Shown here piece after piece: positions 24,857 to 33,596 of a DNA stretch of 64,000 nt. Every line of letters begins with the position of its first letter. Within the stretch, counting starts at the first letter, position 1. Location: positions 1-64,000 of the forward strand of contig NZ_QYUP01000149.1 in NCBI RefSeq assembly GCF_003590855.1, written 5' to 3'. The notes under the pieces are model-generated. The model made no database searches and was not told where the DNA came from. It was given only the letters and a program-made list of their open reading frames with translations. Both the position numbers and the translations under genes were made by a program. This stretch comes from Massilia cavernae. GTDB lineage: Bacteria; Pseudomonadota; Gammaproteobacteria; Burkholderiales; Burkholderiaceae_D.

Positions 24857-25031
24857 TGGCGAGTCGCGCGTAGTTTGGCAGTGCAATGCACCTGCGTGGG
24901 GCGTAGCATGCCACAAACGCTTATAAAGCGCTAATTTTCGCGATAAGTTGATTAAAGCTGAGGCTTTCGGCAGAATGGGTATTTTTCGCACTGCAACATG
25001 ACGGTGCGGCCGCGGGTAATTGAACAGGGAA

Positions 25032-26267
25032 ATGATTTTGCGACCGATCCTGAAATCGAACAAGTTGGACGACGTGTGCTACGAGATTCGCGGCCCGGCG
25101 ATGGAAAAAGCCCGCCAGATGGAAGAGGACGGGCACAAGATCATCAAGCTGAACATCGGCAACCTCGCCGTATTCGGCTTCGACCCGCCGGACGAGATCG
25201 TGCACGACATGATCCGCAACATGCAGGGCGCGGCGGGCTACACCGACTCCAAGGGCATGTTCGCGCCGCGCAAGGCGGTGATGCACTACACGCAGGAGAA
25301 GAATATCTCGGGCGTGAAGATCGACGACATCTACCTGGGCAACGGCGCCTCGGAGCTGATCGTGATGGCGATGAACGGCCTGCTGAACAACGGCGACGAA
25401 GTGCTGGTGCCGGCGCCGGACTACCCGCTGTGGACCGCCGCGGTCAGCCTGTCGGGCGGAAACCCGGTACACTACGTCTGCGACGAGCAGTCGGGCTGGC
25501 TGCCGGACGTGGAAGACATGCGCCGCAAGATCACCTCGAACACCAAGGCGATCGTGGTCATCAACCCGAACAACCCGACCGGCGCGCTGTACCCGCGCGA
25601 GGTCCTGCTGGACATCATCGAGCTGGCACGCCAGCACCAGCTGATCGTGCTGGCCGATGAAATCTACGACAAGACCCTGTACGACGGCGAGGAACACGTG
25701 TCGATGGCGTCGCTGGCCGACGACGTACTGTTCATCACGCTGAACGGCCTGTCGAAGAACTACCGCTCGTGCGGCTACCGCGCCGGCTGGATGGTGGTGT
25801 CGGGCGAGAAGCGCCATGCGAAGGACTACATCGAAGGCCTGAACATGCTGGCGTCGATGCGCCTGTGCGCCAATGCGCCGGGCCAGTTCGCGATCCAGAC
25901 CGCGCTGGGCGGCTACCAGAGCATCAATGACCTGGTCGGCCCCGGTGGCCGGTTGCTCAAGCAGCGCGACTTGGCGCACAAGCTGCTTACCGATATTCCG
26001 GGCGTTACCTGCGTCAAGCCAAAAGCTGCGCTGTACATGTTCCCGCGCCTCGACCCTGCGATGTACCCCATCGCGGACGACCAGCAGTTCGCATGCGAGC
26101 TGCTGGCCGAGGAAAAAGTACTGATCGTCCAGGGGACGGGCTTCAACTGGATCGCGCCGGACCACTTCCGGCTGGTCTTCCTGCCCAACTCGGACGACCT
26201 GACCGACGCCTGCGGCCGCATTGCGCGGTTCCTCGACGGATACCGCCGCCGCCACGGGCGTGGCTGA
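25032..26267 (+). CDS. alaA: PLP-dependent aminotransferase (AlaA-type, glutamate-pyruvate)
   Basis: A 411-residue class I aminotransferase. The PLP lysine is in LNGLSKNYRSCGYRAGW, the cofactor-binding PNNPTGALYP near 180 and LADEIYDKTLYDG near 205. The start MILRPILKSNKLDDVCYEIR and the length match AlaA, which makes alanine from pyruvate and glutamate. ATG 25032 with CAGGGAA upstream is preferred over TTG 25020. It lies 23 bases before hom and is probably co-transcribed, a common order in Burkholderiales. Confidence 0.92.
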   Translation: MILRPILKSNKLDDVCYEIRGPAMEKARQMEEDGHKIIKLNIGNLAVFGFDPPDEIVHDMIRNMQGAAGYTDSKGMFAPRKAVMHYTQEKNISGVKIDDIYLGNGASELIVMAMNGLLNNGDEVLVPAPDYPLWTAAVSLSGGNPVHYVCDEQSGWLPDVEDMRRKITSNTKAIVVINPNNPTGALYPREVLLDIIELARQHQLIVLADEIYDKTLYDGEEHVSMASLADDVLFITLNGLSKNYRSCGYRAGWMVVSGEKRHAKDYIEGLNMLASMRLCANAPGQFAIQTALGGYQSINDLVGPGGRLLKQRDLAHKLLTDIPGVTCVKPKAALYMFPRLDPAMYPIADDQQFACELLAEEKVLIVQGTGFNWIAPDHFRLVFLPNSDDLTDACGRIARFLDGYRRRHGRG

Positions 26268-26290
26268 CAACACAACTTAGATCTTATAAT

Positions 26291-27613
26291 ATGAAACCCA
26301 TCAAAGTAGGACTGATCGGACTTGGCGTCGTAGGCGCGGGCACGTACAGCGTTTTGGAACGCAACGCAGAAGAGATCCGCCGCCGCGCCGGCCGCGCGAT
26401 CGAGATTGCGATGGTCGCCGTGCGCAACCCGGCACGTGCCGACGGCGTCGTGCGGGCCGGCTGCGAAGTCGTCACGGACCCGAACCTGGTCGTCAACCAC
26501 CCGGACATCGAGATCGTCGTCGAACTGATCGGCGGCTGCGACACTGCGCGCGAGCTGATCATGAAGGCGATCGCCAACGGCAAGCACGTGGTCACCGCGA
26601 ACAAGGCGCTGCTGGCACTGCACGGCAACGAAATCTTCGCGGCGGCGCAGGAAAAAGGCGTGATGGTTGCGTTCGAGGCCGCGGTTGCGGGCGGCATCCC
26701 GATCATCAAGGCGCTGCGCGAAGGCCTGACGGCCAACCGCATCGAATCGATTGCGGGCATCATCAACGGCACCACCAACTTCATCCTGTCCGAGATGCGC
26801 GACAAGGGCATCGACTTCGCGACGGCGCTGAAGGAAGCGCAGGCGCTGGGTTACGCCGAAGCCGATCCGACCTTCGACATCGAGGGCGTGGACGCGGCGC
26901 ACAAGGTAACCATCATGTCCGCCATCGCGTTCGGCATCCCGGTGCAGTTCGACAAAGCCTACGTGGAAGGCATCAGCAAGCTGCAAGCCGTGGATATCCG
27001 CTATGCCGAGCAGCTGGGCTACCGCATCAAGCTGCTGGGCATCGCGCGCCGCACGGTGGTTGGCGGCGTGGAGGGCATCGAGCTGCGCGTGCATCCGACC
27101 CTGATCCCGGCCAAGCGCCTGATCGCCAATGTGGAAGGTGCGATGAACGCCGTGATGGTGCAGGCCGACGCGGTGGGCACGTCGCTCTACTACGGCAAGG
27201 GCGCGGGCGCCGAGCCGACCGCGTCGTCGGTGATCGCCGACCTGGTCGACATCACGCGCCTGGCCACGGCCGACCCGGGCAACCGCGTGCCGCACCTGGC
27301 GTTCCAGCCGAACCTGCTGACCGACGTGGCGATCCTGCCGATGTCCGAGATCACCACCAGCTACTACCTGCGCGTGTACGTCAAGAACCGCCTGGGCGTG
27401 ATGGCCGACCTGACGCGCATCCTGGCCGACGCGCGCATCTCGATCGACGCGGTGTTGCAGAAGGAACCGGCGGAGAACGCGACCCGCCTGGATATCGTGA
27501 TGCTGACGCACCAGACGCAGGAGAAGAACATCGACGCGGCGATTGCCAAGATCGAGCAGATGGAGACTGTGGTGGGGCATGTGGTGAAGATCAGGCTCGA
27601 AAGCCTGAGCTAA
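26291..27613 (+). CDS. hom: Homoserine dehydrogenase
   Basis: A 440-residue enzyme reducing aspartate semialdehyde to homoserine with NAD(P)H, in threonine/methionine synthesis. The NAD-binding GLIGLGVVGAGT is at the N-terminus, the catalytic region contains VTANKALLA and GIINGTTNFILSEM plus the signature LGYAEADPTFDIEGVDAAHK, and a C-terminal ACT domain (about 350-430, YYLRVYVKNRLGVMADLTRI) provides feedback control. No ribosome binding site is evident; TATAAT directly precedes the ATG and is probably incidental. A strong terminator follows. Confidence 0.96.
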   Translation: MKPIKVGLIGLGVVGAGTYSVLERNAEEIRRRAGRAIEIAMVAVRNPARADGVVRAGCEVVTDPNLVVNHPDIEIVVELIGGCDTARELIMKAIANGKHVVTANKALLALHGNEIFAAAQEKGVMVAFEAAVAGGIPIIKALREGLTANRIESIAGIINGTTNFILSEMRDKGIDFATALKEAQALGYAEADPTFDIEGVDAAHKVTIMSAIAFGIPVQFDKAYVEGISKLQAVDIRYAEQLGYRIKLLGIARRTVVGGVEGIELRVHPTLIPAKRLIANVEGAMNAVMVQADAVGTSLYYGKGAGAEPTASSVIADLVDITRLATADPGNRVPHLAFQPNLLTDVAILPMSEITTSYYLRVYVKNRLGVMADLTRILADARISIDAVLQKEPAENATRLDIVMLTHQTQEKNIDAAIAKIEQMETVVGHVVKIRLESLS

Positions 27614-27653
27614 GCCGGCTCCCCAAGGACGTCGCTCCCGGCAATGCCGGGAA

Positions 27654-27686
27654 GTCGTTTCCGGCAGCGCCGGAAACGACGGTTTT
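27654..27686 (+). terminator. Rho-independent terminator after hom
   Basis: A perfect 12-bp stem (GTCGTTTCCGGC paired with GCCGGAAACGAC) with a three-base loop, followed by GGTTTTT. A smaller CCCGGC/GCCGGG hairpin sits just upstream. Confidence 0.92.
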
Positions 27687-27758
27687 TCGGCTAACAATCC
27701 CTCCGACCCGCCTCAAAAATCCCCCACCCAGTATCGCTTTTGATCCCAAGAAGTATTA

Positions 27759-27769
27759 GTATCTGATAC
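27759..27769. promoter_or_regulatory. Palindrome, possible operator of the XRE gene
   Basis: GTATC-T-GATAC lies 22 bases before the regulator's start codon. Self-binding by XRE regulators at such sites is common; nothing more than position and symmetry supports it. Confidence 0.3.
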
Positions 27770-27791
27770 CAGATTACTAGAGGGCAACCCG

Positions 27792-28529
27792 ATGCCGCAT
27801 GCGATTACACTTGTCGACACCTTGAAGCGCCTGCTGAAGGGCCGTGGCATCACCTACGGCGATCTGGCGGCGCGTATCGACATGTCGGAAGCGAGCGTCA
27901 AACGGATGTTCTCCCAAAAGAATTTCACCCTGCAGCGGCTTGACCAGATCCTGGACGCTTGCGGCATCGGCTTCGATGAACTGAGCGCCGCACAAGGCGC
28001 CCCGACCCTGATCTCCCAACTGACGCTGGCGCAGGAGCGCGAGATCATCGGCGACCCGCGCCTGCTGGTGGTGGCGGTATCGGCGATGAACCACATCGGC
28101 TTCGACGACATCGTGCGCACCTACGAGCTGACCGAGGCGCAAGTGACCGCCTGCCTGGTCCGCCTCGACAAGATCGGCTTCCTCGAGCTGCTGCCGAATA
28201 ACCGCGCCAAGCTGCTGATCGCGCGCACCTTCAGCTGGATTGCGAACGGCCCGATCCAGTCCTACTTCCGCGCCGAAGCGGCGGCCGATTATCTCGACGC
28301 GCGCTTCGACGGCGAGGGCGAGGCGCTCGGCTTGGTCAACGTGATGCTGACCAAGCAGTCCAGCGCCGCGCTGATCGAACGCCTGAAGCAGGTGGCGGCC
28401 GACATCGCACACCAGCACCAGAATGACACCCGCCTGCCGTTCGAGCAGAAAAAGGCGATGAGTTTCATGCTCGCCGCCCGCCCATGGGTGCCGCAATCCT
28501 TCAAGGCGCTGCTGCGCAAGCCTTCCTGA
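27792..28529 (+). CDS. XRE-family helix-turn-helix regulator
   Basis: A 245-residue protein with an N-terminal Cro/CI-type HTH (about 8-65: LKRLLKGRGITYGDLAARID then SEASVKRMFSQ) and a C-terminal helical domain I do not recognise. It may sense a ligand through that part. AGAGGG precedes the ATG. The next gene, an MFS-acyltransferase fusion, begins 31 bases downstream on the same strand, so regulation of lipid recycling is possible, but this is inference. Confidence 0.85.
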   Translation: MPHAITLVDTLKRLLKGRGITYGDLAARIDMSEASVKRMFSQKNFTLQRLDQILDACGIGFDELSAAQGAPTLISQLTLAQEREIIGDPRLLVVAVSAMNHIGFDDIVRTYELTEAQVTACLVRLDKIGFLELLPNNRAKLLIARTFSWIANGPIQSYFRAEAAADYLDARFDGEGEALGLVNVMLTKQSSAALIERLKQVAADIAHQHQNDTRLPFEQKKAMSFMLAARPWVPQSFKALLRKPS

Positions 28530-28559
28530 TTTACCTGAATCACAGAGCGAGTCACCAGA

Positions 28560-30446
28560 ATGAGTAAACCAAGCCAGTTCTCCCTGCTGCCGCAACGCCG
28601 TTTCGGCCCGTTCTTCTGGACGCAGTTCTTCGGCGCGTTCAACGACAACGTGTTCAAGACGGCGCTGCTGGTGGCGCTTACCTACGACGCCCTGAGCTGG
28701 ACGACGATGGAACCGGCCATGCTCAACAGCCTGATCCCCGGCCTGTTCATCCTCCCGTACGTGCTGTTTTCCGCCACTGCCGGCCAGATCGCGGACAAGG
28801 TGGAAAAGGGCCGGCTGGCGCGCTTCGTGAAGGTGCTCGAAGTGGCCATCATGATGATCGCGGCGGTGGGCTGGCTGACGCACACGCTGTGGATCCTGAT
28901 CGCCGCGGTGGTCGGCATGGGCCTGCATTCGACCCTGTTCGGGCCGGTGAAGTACGCCTACATGCCTCAGCACCTGAAGCCGGAGGAACTTGTAGGCGGC
29001 AACGGGCTGGTGGAGATGGGTACCTTCGTCGGCATCCTGCTGGGGCAGGTGATCGGCGCCGCGCTGGTGCAGGCAAAGCCCTATGGCGTCGAACTGGTGG
29101 CAGGAGCCACCCTGGTATTCGCGCTGGTCGGCCTGGTGGCCAGCTGGCGCATACCGCACTCGCCCGCGCCGGCCCCTGACCTGAAGATCAATCCCAACCC
29201 GCTGGCCGAGTCGATCCGCAACATCGCTTTCTCGCGCCAGAACCGCACGGTATTCCTGTCGATGCTGGGTAACTCGTGGTTCTGGTTCTACGGCGCGCTG
29301 GTGCTGTCGCAGTTCCCGATATTCGCGAAGGACTACCTGCACGGCGACTACAGCGTGTTCGTGATGCTGCTGACCGTGTTCTCGGTTGGCGTGGGCGCCG
29401 GTTCGCTGCTGTGCGAGCGGCTGTCCGGGCACAAGGTCGAAATCGGGCTGGTGCCGTTCGGTTCGATCGGGCTGTCGCTGTTCGGCATCGACCTGTACTT
29501 CGCCAGCCTGGGATTCAAGGGCACGGAGGCGGTGGACATGCTGGGCCTGCTGGCACAAGCCGGTTCGCTGCGCATCCTTGCCGACATCATGATGCTGGGC
29601 GTGTTCGGCGGCTTTTACATCGTGCCGCTGTTCGCGCTGATCCAGACCCGGTGCGACCCGCAACACCTGTCGCGTACCATCGGCGGCATGAACATCCTGA
29701 ATGCGCTGTTCATGGTTGCGGCGGCCGGTCTGGCGATGCTGATGCTGAGCCAGGGCTTCACGATTCCCGAGATGTTCCTGGCCACCGCGCTGCTCAATGC
29801 CCTGGTCGCGCTTTACATCTTCTCGCTGGTGCCCGAGTTCCTGATGCGCTTCCTGGCGTGGATGCTGATTCATACGATCCACCGCGTGACGACGGTGGAC
29901 GTGGACCGCATCCCGGAGGAGGGGCCGGCGGTCCTGGTCTGCAACCACGTCAGCTATGTCGATGCGATCGTGATCGGGGCGGCCAGCCCGCGCCCGATCC
30001 GCTTCGTGATGGACCACCGCATCTTCAACACGCCTTTCCTGGGCTGGATCTTCCGCACAGCGAAAGCGATTCCGATCGCGTCCGCCAAGGAAGACCCGTG
30101 GGTAATGGAGAAGGCATACGTGGATATTGCGAAGGCACTGCACGAAGGCGAGCTGGTTTGCATTTTCCCGGAGGGGAAGCTGACGTCGACTGGCGAGATG
30201 AATGAGTTCCGCGGCGGGATCGCCAAGATCGTCGAGCGCAGCAAGGTGCCGGTGATCCCGATGGCGCTACGCGGGTTGTGGGGAAGCCTGCTGACGCGCG
30301 ACCCGGGCAACCCGTTCGAGCGTTCCTTCGCGCGCGGTCCGCGTTCGAAGCTGGCACTGGCGGTCGGCGTGCCGGTGACGCCACAGCAGGCGACGCCGGA
30401 ATACCTGCAGCAACAGGTAATGGCCTTGCGCGGCGACTGGAAGTAA
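28560..30446 (+). CDS. MFS transporter (LplT-like) fused to PlsC-type acyltransferase
   Basis: A 628-residue two-domain membrane protein. Residues about 1-415 are a 12-helix major facilitator resembling lysophospholipid flippase LplT (FGPFFWTQFFGAFNDNVFK). Residues about 430-625 are a 1-acylglycerol-3-phosphate-type acyltransferase with NHVSYVDA (HX4D), FPEGKLTSTG and PVIPMALRG. In other bacteria LplT and the acyltransferase-synthetase Aas are separate; this fusion lacks the acyl-ACP synthetase part. Likely role: flipping and re-acylating lysophospholipids at the inner membrane. Confidence 0.92.
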   Translation: MSKPSQFSLLPQRRFGPFFWTQFFGAFNDNVFKTALLVALTYDALSWTTMEPAMLNSLIPGLFILPYVLFSATAGQIADKVEKGRLARFVKVLEVAIMMIAAVGWLTHTLWILIAAVVGMGLHSTLFGPVKYAYMPQHLKPEELVGGNGLVEMGTFVGILLGQVIGAALVQAKPYGVELVAGATLVFALVGLVASWRIPHSPAPAPDLKINPNPLAESIRNIAFSRQNRTVFLSMLGNSWFWFYGALVLSQFPIFAKDYLHGDYSVFVMLLTVFSVGVGAGSLLCERLSGHKVEIGLVPFGSIGLSLFGIDLYFASLGFKGTEAVDMLGLLAQAGSLRILADIMMLGVFGGFYIVPLFALIQTRCDPQHLSRTIGGMNILNALFMVAAAGLAMLMLSQGFTIPEMFLATALLNALVALYIFSLVPEFLMRFLAWMLIHTIHRVTTVDVDRIPEEGPAVLVCNHVSYVDAIVIGAASPRPIRFVMDHRIFNTPFLGWIFRTAKAIPIASAKEDPWVMEKAYVDIAKALHEGELVCIFPEGKLTSTGEMNEFRGGIAKIVERSKVPVIPMALRGLWGSLLTRDPGNPFERSFARGPRSKLALAVGVPVTPQQATPEYLQQQVMALRGDWK

Positions 30447-30464
30447 GAGGGGCGCGGCTCGCTG

Positions 30465-30980
30465 CTAGCCGCGCTTAAAACGCGCGGTGGCGAGCTTCTT
30501 GAGTTCTTCGTATTTGACCGGCTTGATCAGGTGGTGGTCGAAGCCCGCTTCGATGGTGCGCTGGCGCGCTTCGCCCTGGCCCCAGCCGCTCAGCGCGATC
30601 ATCAGGATGGACTGGGAGCCGGGCTGGAGGCGGATGCGGCGCGCGGCTTCGTAGCCGTCCATGGTCGGCATGCCGAGGTCCATGATGATCAGGTCGGGGA
30701 TTTCCTGTTCGACCGCCCGGACGGCTTCGAGGCCATCGTAGGCGGTCGCCACGTTGCATCCGTCCATCTCGAACAGGGCATGCAGCGAGTCGGCGGCGTC
30801 ACGGTTGTCGTCGACGACCAGCACCTTGATACGCTGGCACGCCGGGGAAGCCGCCGGCTGTCCGCTGTCCAGCTTATCGGCTTCCTTTTTTGGAAAAAGC
30901 TCGACCAGCACGCCATTCATTCCTGATGGCGCTTGCGCGGTGTCTGGCAGGCAGGTGGTATCGCGGTCCTGGGTATCCAT
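30465..30980 (-). CDS. Single-domain response regulator
   Basis: A 171-residue protein: about 50 disordered N-terminal residues, then a receiver domain (KVLVVDDNRDAADSLHALF, phosphoacceptor Asp in LIIMDLGMPTMDGYEAARRI, conserved Lys in HHLIKPVK). No output domain is present, so it probably works by protein contact, as a stand-alone receiver of a hybrid kinase pathway. No kinase gene lies nearby. Confidence 0.9.
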   Translation of the reverse strand: MDTQDRDTTCLPDTAQAPSGMNGVLVELFPKKEADKLDSGQPAASPACQRIKVLVVDDNRDAADSLHALFEMDGCNVATAYDGLEAVRAVEQEIPDLIIMDLGMPTMDGYEAARRIRLQPGSQSILMIALSGWGQGEARQRTIEAGFDHHLIKPVKYEELKKLATARFKRG

Positions 30981-31164
30981 GGTTGGGCAACTGCCGGAGG
31001 ATGTTAAATTTCCTAGGGAAAATCCATTTGTGTATATTATATGAACAAATTGAAACGCGCCGCGCGTTTCTGTGCAGGAAAGGCAATTCCCTTGCGGCAG
31101 CGCAATCGGTTACAGCGCAGCGTAGTACCTGTGCGTTTTACCCGCCAAAACTTCAAAATGCTCT

Positions 31165-31172
31165 GATATAAT
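31165..31172 (+). promoter_or_regulatory. Extended -10 promoter of tRNA-Pro
   Basis: TGATATAAT (TG, one base, TATAAT) lies about 12 bases before the tRNA 5' end. No good -35 is seen at 17 bases, fitting an extended -10 promoter. Confidence 0.5.
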
Positions 31173-31183
31173 TCGCAACTCGT

Positions 31184-31260
31184 CGGGGCGTAGCGCAGCC
31201 TGGTAGCGTACTTGCATGGGGTGCAAGGGGTCGTGTGTTCGAATCACACCGTCCCGACCA
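31184..31260 (+). tRNA. tRNA-Pro (anticodon GGG)
   Basis: A 77-base cloverleaf: acceptor CGGGGCG/CGTCCCG with discriminator A and encoded CCA, anticodon stem CTTGC/GCAAG with loop ATGGGGT (anticodon GGG, reads CCC), and T arm GTGTG-TTCGAAT-CACAC. It begins with C1, typical of tRNA-Pro. It is the integration target of the following island: its 3' half is repeated exactly at 41428-41473, and the integrated element leaves this copy intact. Confidence 0.97.
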
Positions 31261-31261
31261 A
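31216..31261 (+). repeat. attL core (46-bp direct repeat)
   Basis: Identical over 46 bases to 41428-41473. It runs from the anticodon loop of tRNA-Pro to one base past CCA, the usual attachment core for tRNA-targeting integrases. Confidence 0.95.
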
Positions 31262-31326
31262 AAATACTGTTTTAAAACAAAGGCTTACGTGGTTATGCTG
31301 CGTAGGTCTTTTTTCTTTTTCGCTGT

Positions 31327-31347
31327 CGTGCCCTATGTGTGCCCTAG
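31327..31347. promoter_or_regulatory. Candidate integrase arm-type site, left
   Basis: The 21-base stretch contains TGCCCTA twice and matches 41289-41309 at 20 of 21 bases in the same orientation. Repeats of this kind just inside attL and attR fit arm-binding sites for the integrase N-terminal domain. Confidence 0.55.
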
Positions 31348-31369
31348 TTCTTTCCTGTGGTACAGGCGT

Positions 31370-31405
31370 AAAAAAGCCGCTCACAGTGGGATGCTGGAGC
31401 GGCTT
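31370..31405 (-). terminator. Terminator of the AlpA-like gene
   Basis: Read on the minus strand, AAGCCGCTC pairs with GAGCGGCTT around a 14-base loop and is followed by TTTTT, just past the stop of the gene ending at 31411. Confidence 0.8.
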
Positions 31406-31410
31406 CTAGG

Positions 31411-31611
31411 TTAGTGCATGGTCATGCTTGCTTCTCTTTTCGACATCACAAAGTTGTTGAGTTCGGTATCGATCCATCGGGTTTGCTTCGCTGAGAGTTT
31501 GAAGGGTTTCGGGAAGCCGTCGTCCGTTTGGACCTTTGCCCAGACGCCTGAGATGCTAATGCTCAGTTTCCTTGCGACTTGTTTTACCGTGAGTAGTTGT
31601 TCGAATTGCAT
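31411..31611 (-). CDS. AlpA-family excisionase/regulator
   Basis: A 66-residue helix-turn-helix protein: LLTVKQVARKLSISISGVWA is the winged HTH of AlpA/excisionase proteins, followed by GFPKPFKLSAKQTRWIDTEL, the usual second half of AlpA. In P4-like elements AlpA controls integrase expression and excision. It lies 150 bases inside attL, transcribed toward it, and has its own terminator. Confidence 0.85.
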   Translation of the reverse strand: MQFEQLLTVKQVARKLSISISGVWAKVQTDDGFPKPFKLSAKQTRWIDTELNNFVMSKREASMTMH

Positions 31612-31645
31612 ATGCCTCCTATTGATTGAGTTTGTGGATATCTGA

Positions 31646-31885
31646 TTAGTGCAAGGGGCTTGCCTTGATCGGCTTGCAAAACGAGCCAGTCTTTTTGTGT
31701 CGTCGTTCGGCCTTGATTACGGCGTCAGAGGCTAGCTTTTCAACTACCTCAGCTTCGGACATGTCCCACATATGCTTGAGCTTGTAGAGGTTAAGGCCGA
31801 GCGACGTTACTGTATTGCCGAGGAGGCCATCGCTATCCATTGATAAGTCGTTCTTGTGTAATTCCAGTTCTAATTTGTGGTTCAT
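31646..31885 (-). CDS. Hypothetical island protein (79 aa)
   Basis: Begins MNHKLELELHKNDLSMDSDG with AAAGGA eight bases before ATG 31885. The protein is hydrophilic and mostly helical, with SEAEVVEKLASDAVIKAERR and a basic cysteine-containing tail. I do not recognise it. It is likely co-transcribed with the AlpA gene, 34 bases downstream. Confidence 0.6.
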   Translation of the reverse strand: MNHKLELELHKNDLSMDSDGLLGNTVTSLGLNLYKLKHMWDMSEAEVVEKLASDAVIKAERRHKKTGSFCKPIKASPLH

Positions 31886-32121
31886 CGTGTTTCCTTTCGT
31901 TGTGTAGGTAGAAATAGGTGGCGTGGGCATTTAACGCATTAAAGTAAGTTCACTTATTTTTGAGCGCAAAAGTCCCTCAGTGGATCGCCACCATTTCGAA
32001 ACTATACTCGATACTGCTGAGTTCTGTCAAGGTGTATGTCTGTGAGGGAGGGGCTTTTGACCGGGTTGTTTGCAGTTCCGACGGTATCGGAATGCAGGAG
32101 GAGTCGCCCGGCTTCAATAAC

Positions 32122-32136
32122 CGGTAGGTACTACCG
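32122..32136. promoter_or_regulatory. Inverted repeat ahead of the + strand cargo genes
   Basis: CGGTAG-GTA-CTACCG lies in the 290-base divergent region between the minus-strand regulators and the first + strand gene at 32175. It could be an operator. Support is symmetry and place only. Confidence 0.3.
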
Positions 32137-32174
32137 TGCTATATTTGACTTTTCAATAACAACTGGGGATACGC

Positions 32175-32441
32175 GTGGACATAAATGAAATGGAAGAGAC
32201 AGTAGCGGCGCTTTACGGCTTAAACATGGCCCAAGCAGGAGCACTTGTAGCTCACCGGACGATGATTGACGCGTTGACTGGTGCGGTTGGCCTGTCGTTA
32301 CCTCCGTTGCTCGGTGCCGTATCTGACAACCTAGAGAAATTACAAGCGGTAGCGCGAGATCAAGTAGAGCCGGAAGGCGTGGAGGCTTTTGATAGCACCG
32401 TCGCACACTTTCAACAGGTCTTGAGTTCTTTTAGGCGATAA
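32175..32441 (+). CDS. Hypothetical island protein (88 aa)
   Basis: Starts at GTG 32175 after GGGGAT. Helical protein (NEMEETVAALYGLNMAQAGA, then ALTGAVGLSLPPLLGAVSDN and a C-terminal helix). No family recognised. First + strand gene of the cargo. Confidence 0.6.
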   Translation: MDINEMEETVAALYGLNMAQAGALVAHRTMIDALTGAVGLSLPPLLGAVSDNLEKLQAVARDQVEPEGVEAFDSTVAHFQQVLSSFRR

Positions 32442-32576
32442 GTTACGCGTCAACTTTCTACCTTGAGGGGTGGGTGGTGCTAAAGCGACAAACATTAGTT
32501 TTACTTCTTGTGTGTCGTTGCCCACTTCCACGAGCATCGCTACACTATTTTGCACGCACTTTGGAGAGCGACGAAA

Positions 32577-33230
32577 ATGGCGACGACAAAGCGACTTGGT
32601 TACGTTGGCTTGGGTGCGGCTGTCGTAGTTGCGCTCCTGTTGCCCATTGCTGCTTTAATTTGGCAGTTTGGCTTTGAAATTAGTGGCAAGCCTGAGGATT
32701 GGGCTCAAACCGCTACGGTATTGTCTGGCGCATACGGCCCGCTTCTGTCGCTGCTCACCCTCGGCGTCCTATTTATGCAAGTGCGCCTTCAACGTCAAAC
32801 AAGCGATCATGTGTTCGAGCAGGCTTTTGTGCAAACCGCCCGTACTGACATCGAGTTCTTCCTTGTCAAGATTGATGCTGCGCTAGATGCGCCTACTGAG
32901 GGGGGAGGTACGGCTAGGGAGAGGTTGTTGGCCGCGTTCGCACGCCGAACTTTGGATGAGCTTAAAAGCGAAGCGTTGCGGCAGGAGGCGCTGCGTCTGC
33001 ATGCGAGTAATCCACAACTCTACTCAACTTGGACTTCCATCTACACCATCCTGATCAGCCTAAGTTGGTACAAGAATACGACTTATGGATTCCACTTTTA
33101 CACCCCTGTTCAGAAGATCGTTGCGATTGTGCCGATGAAAGTGGGCGCTGCTCTTGACAACTATATTTGGTGTCATTCTCAAGGCGAGTTACGTACCGAG
33201 TACCAGTTCAGCACCATCCTAATGAACTGA
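32577..33230 (+). CDS. Two-helix membrane protein, abortive-infection-like layout
   Basis: A 217-residue protein from ATG 32577 (GGAGAGCGACGAAA upstream). Two membrane helices at about 10-32 (LGAAVVVALLLPIAALIWQF) and 50-70 (GPLLSLLTLGVLFMQV) are followed by a soluble C-terminal domain of about 145 residues. This layout, with VRLQRQTSDHVFEQAFVQ after the second helix, recalls putative phage abortive-infection membrane proteins; the similarity is by eye and may be only architectural. Its place in a mobile island supports, but does not prove, a defence role. Confidence 0.6.
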   Translation: MATTKRLGYVGLGAAVVVALLLPIAALIWQFGFEISGKPEDWAQTATVLSGAYGPLLSLLTLGVLFMQVRLQRQTSDHVFEQAFVQTARTDIEFFLVKIDAALDAPTEGGGTARERLLAAFARRTLDELKSEALRQEALRLHASNPQLYSTWTSIYTILISLSWYKNTTYGFHFYTPVQKIVAIVPMKVGAALDNYIWCHSQGELRTEYQFSTILMN

Positions 33231-33596
33231 TCGAAGTGAGAGGCGGAGGTGCTCTCGTTCATGCCGTAGGTGTCGAAACTAGTACGTTCACTCACGGCCA
33301 AGAGACGGCTGAGAGGATGCAATCGGGGCGAGATTCAGGAGTTAAAGTGCAGCGTCCCAGTAGGGGAAGTGTTGGGCCAGGATTTACCAAATTTAAAAAA
33401 TTTGGAAGTGCCTATGGGTGTAGGCGACTTTGGAAACACCGAAATCATCATGTTTCCATCACTGTGCTTGGCACATATGCCTACCCAGAGCGAAAATGTG
33501 TCGGAATTTCAAAATATGGCTAGGAACGGCTGGCGCTGGCGGGGAGTGCTCAGCCACAACCCGGCGTGATCGTGGCGTGGCGGGGCTGTAGGAGGC
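33231..33596. other. Island stretch without a convincing gene
   Basis: Overlapping short frames exist on the + strand (to 33523 and 33569), but neither has a ribosome binding site or recognisable domain. Composition is uneven, as in decayed DNA. One frame ends FGNTEIIMFPSLCLAHMP; I cannot assign it. Confidence 0.4.

Noticed and set aside
26285-26290. TATAAT as a hom promoter
   Set aside because: It touches the ATG, so transcription would start inside the gene; hom is more likely expressed with alaA.
25913-27697. 594-codon open frame on the minus strand
   Set aside because: Mirror frame of hom and the end of alaA; composition is that of a shadow, no domain.
27777-30143. 788-codon open frame on the minus strand
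   Set aside because: Antisense to the XRE and MFS-PlsC genes; rich in His/Arg/Gln as mirror frames of GC-rich genes are, with no recognisable domain.
33167-33523. 118-codon frame overlapping the membrane-protein gene
   Set aside because: No ribosome binding site, overlaps a better-supported gene and has no plausible fold.
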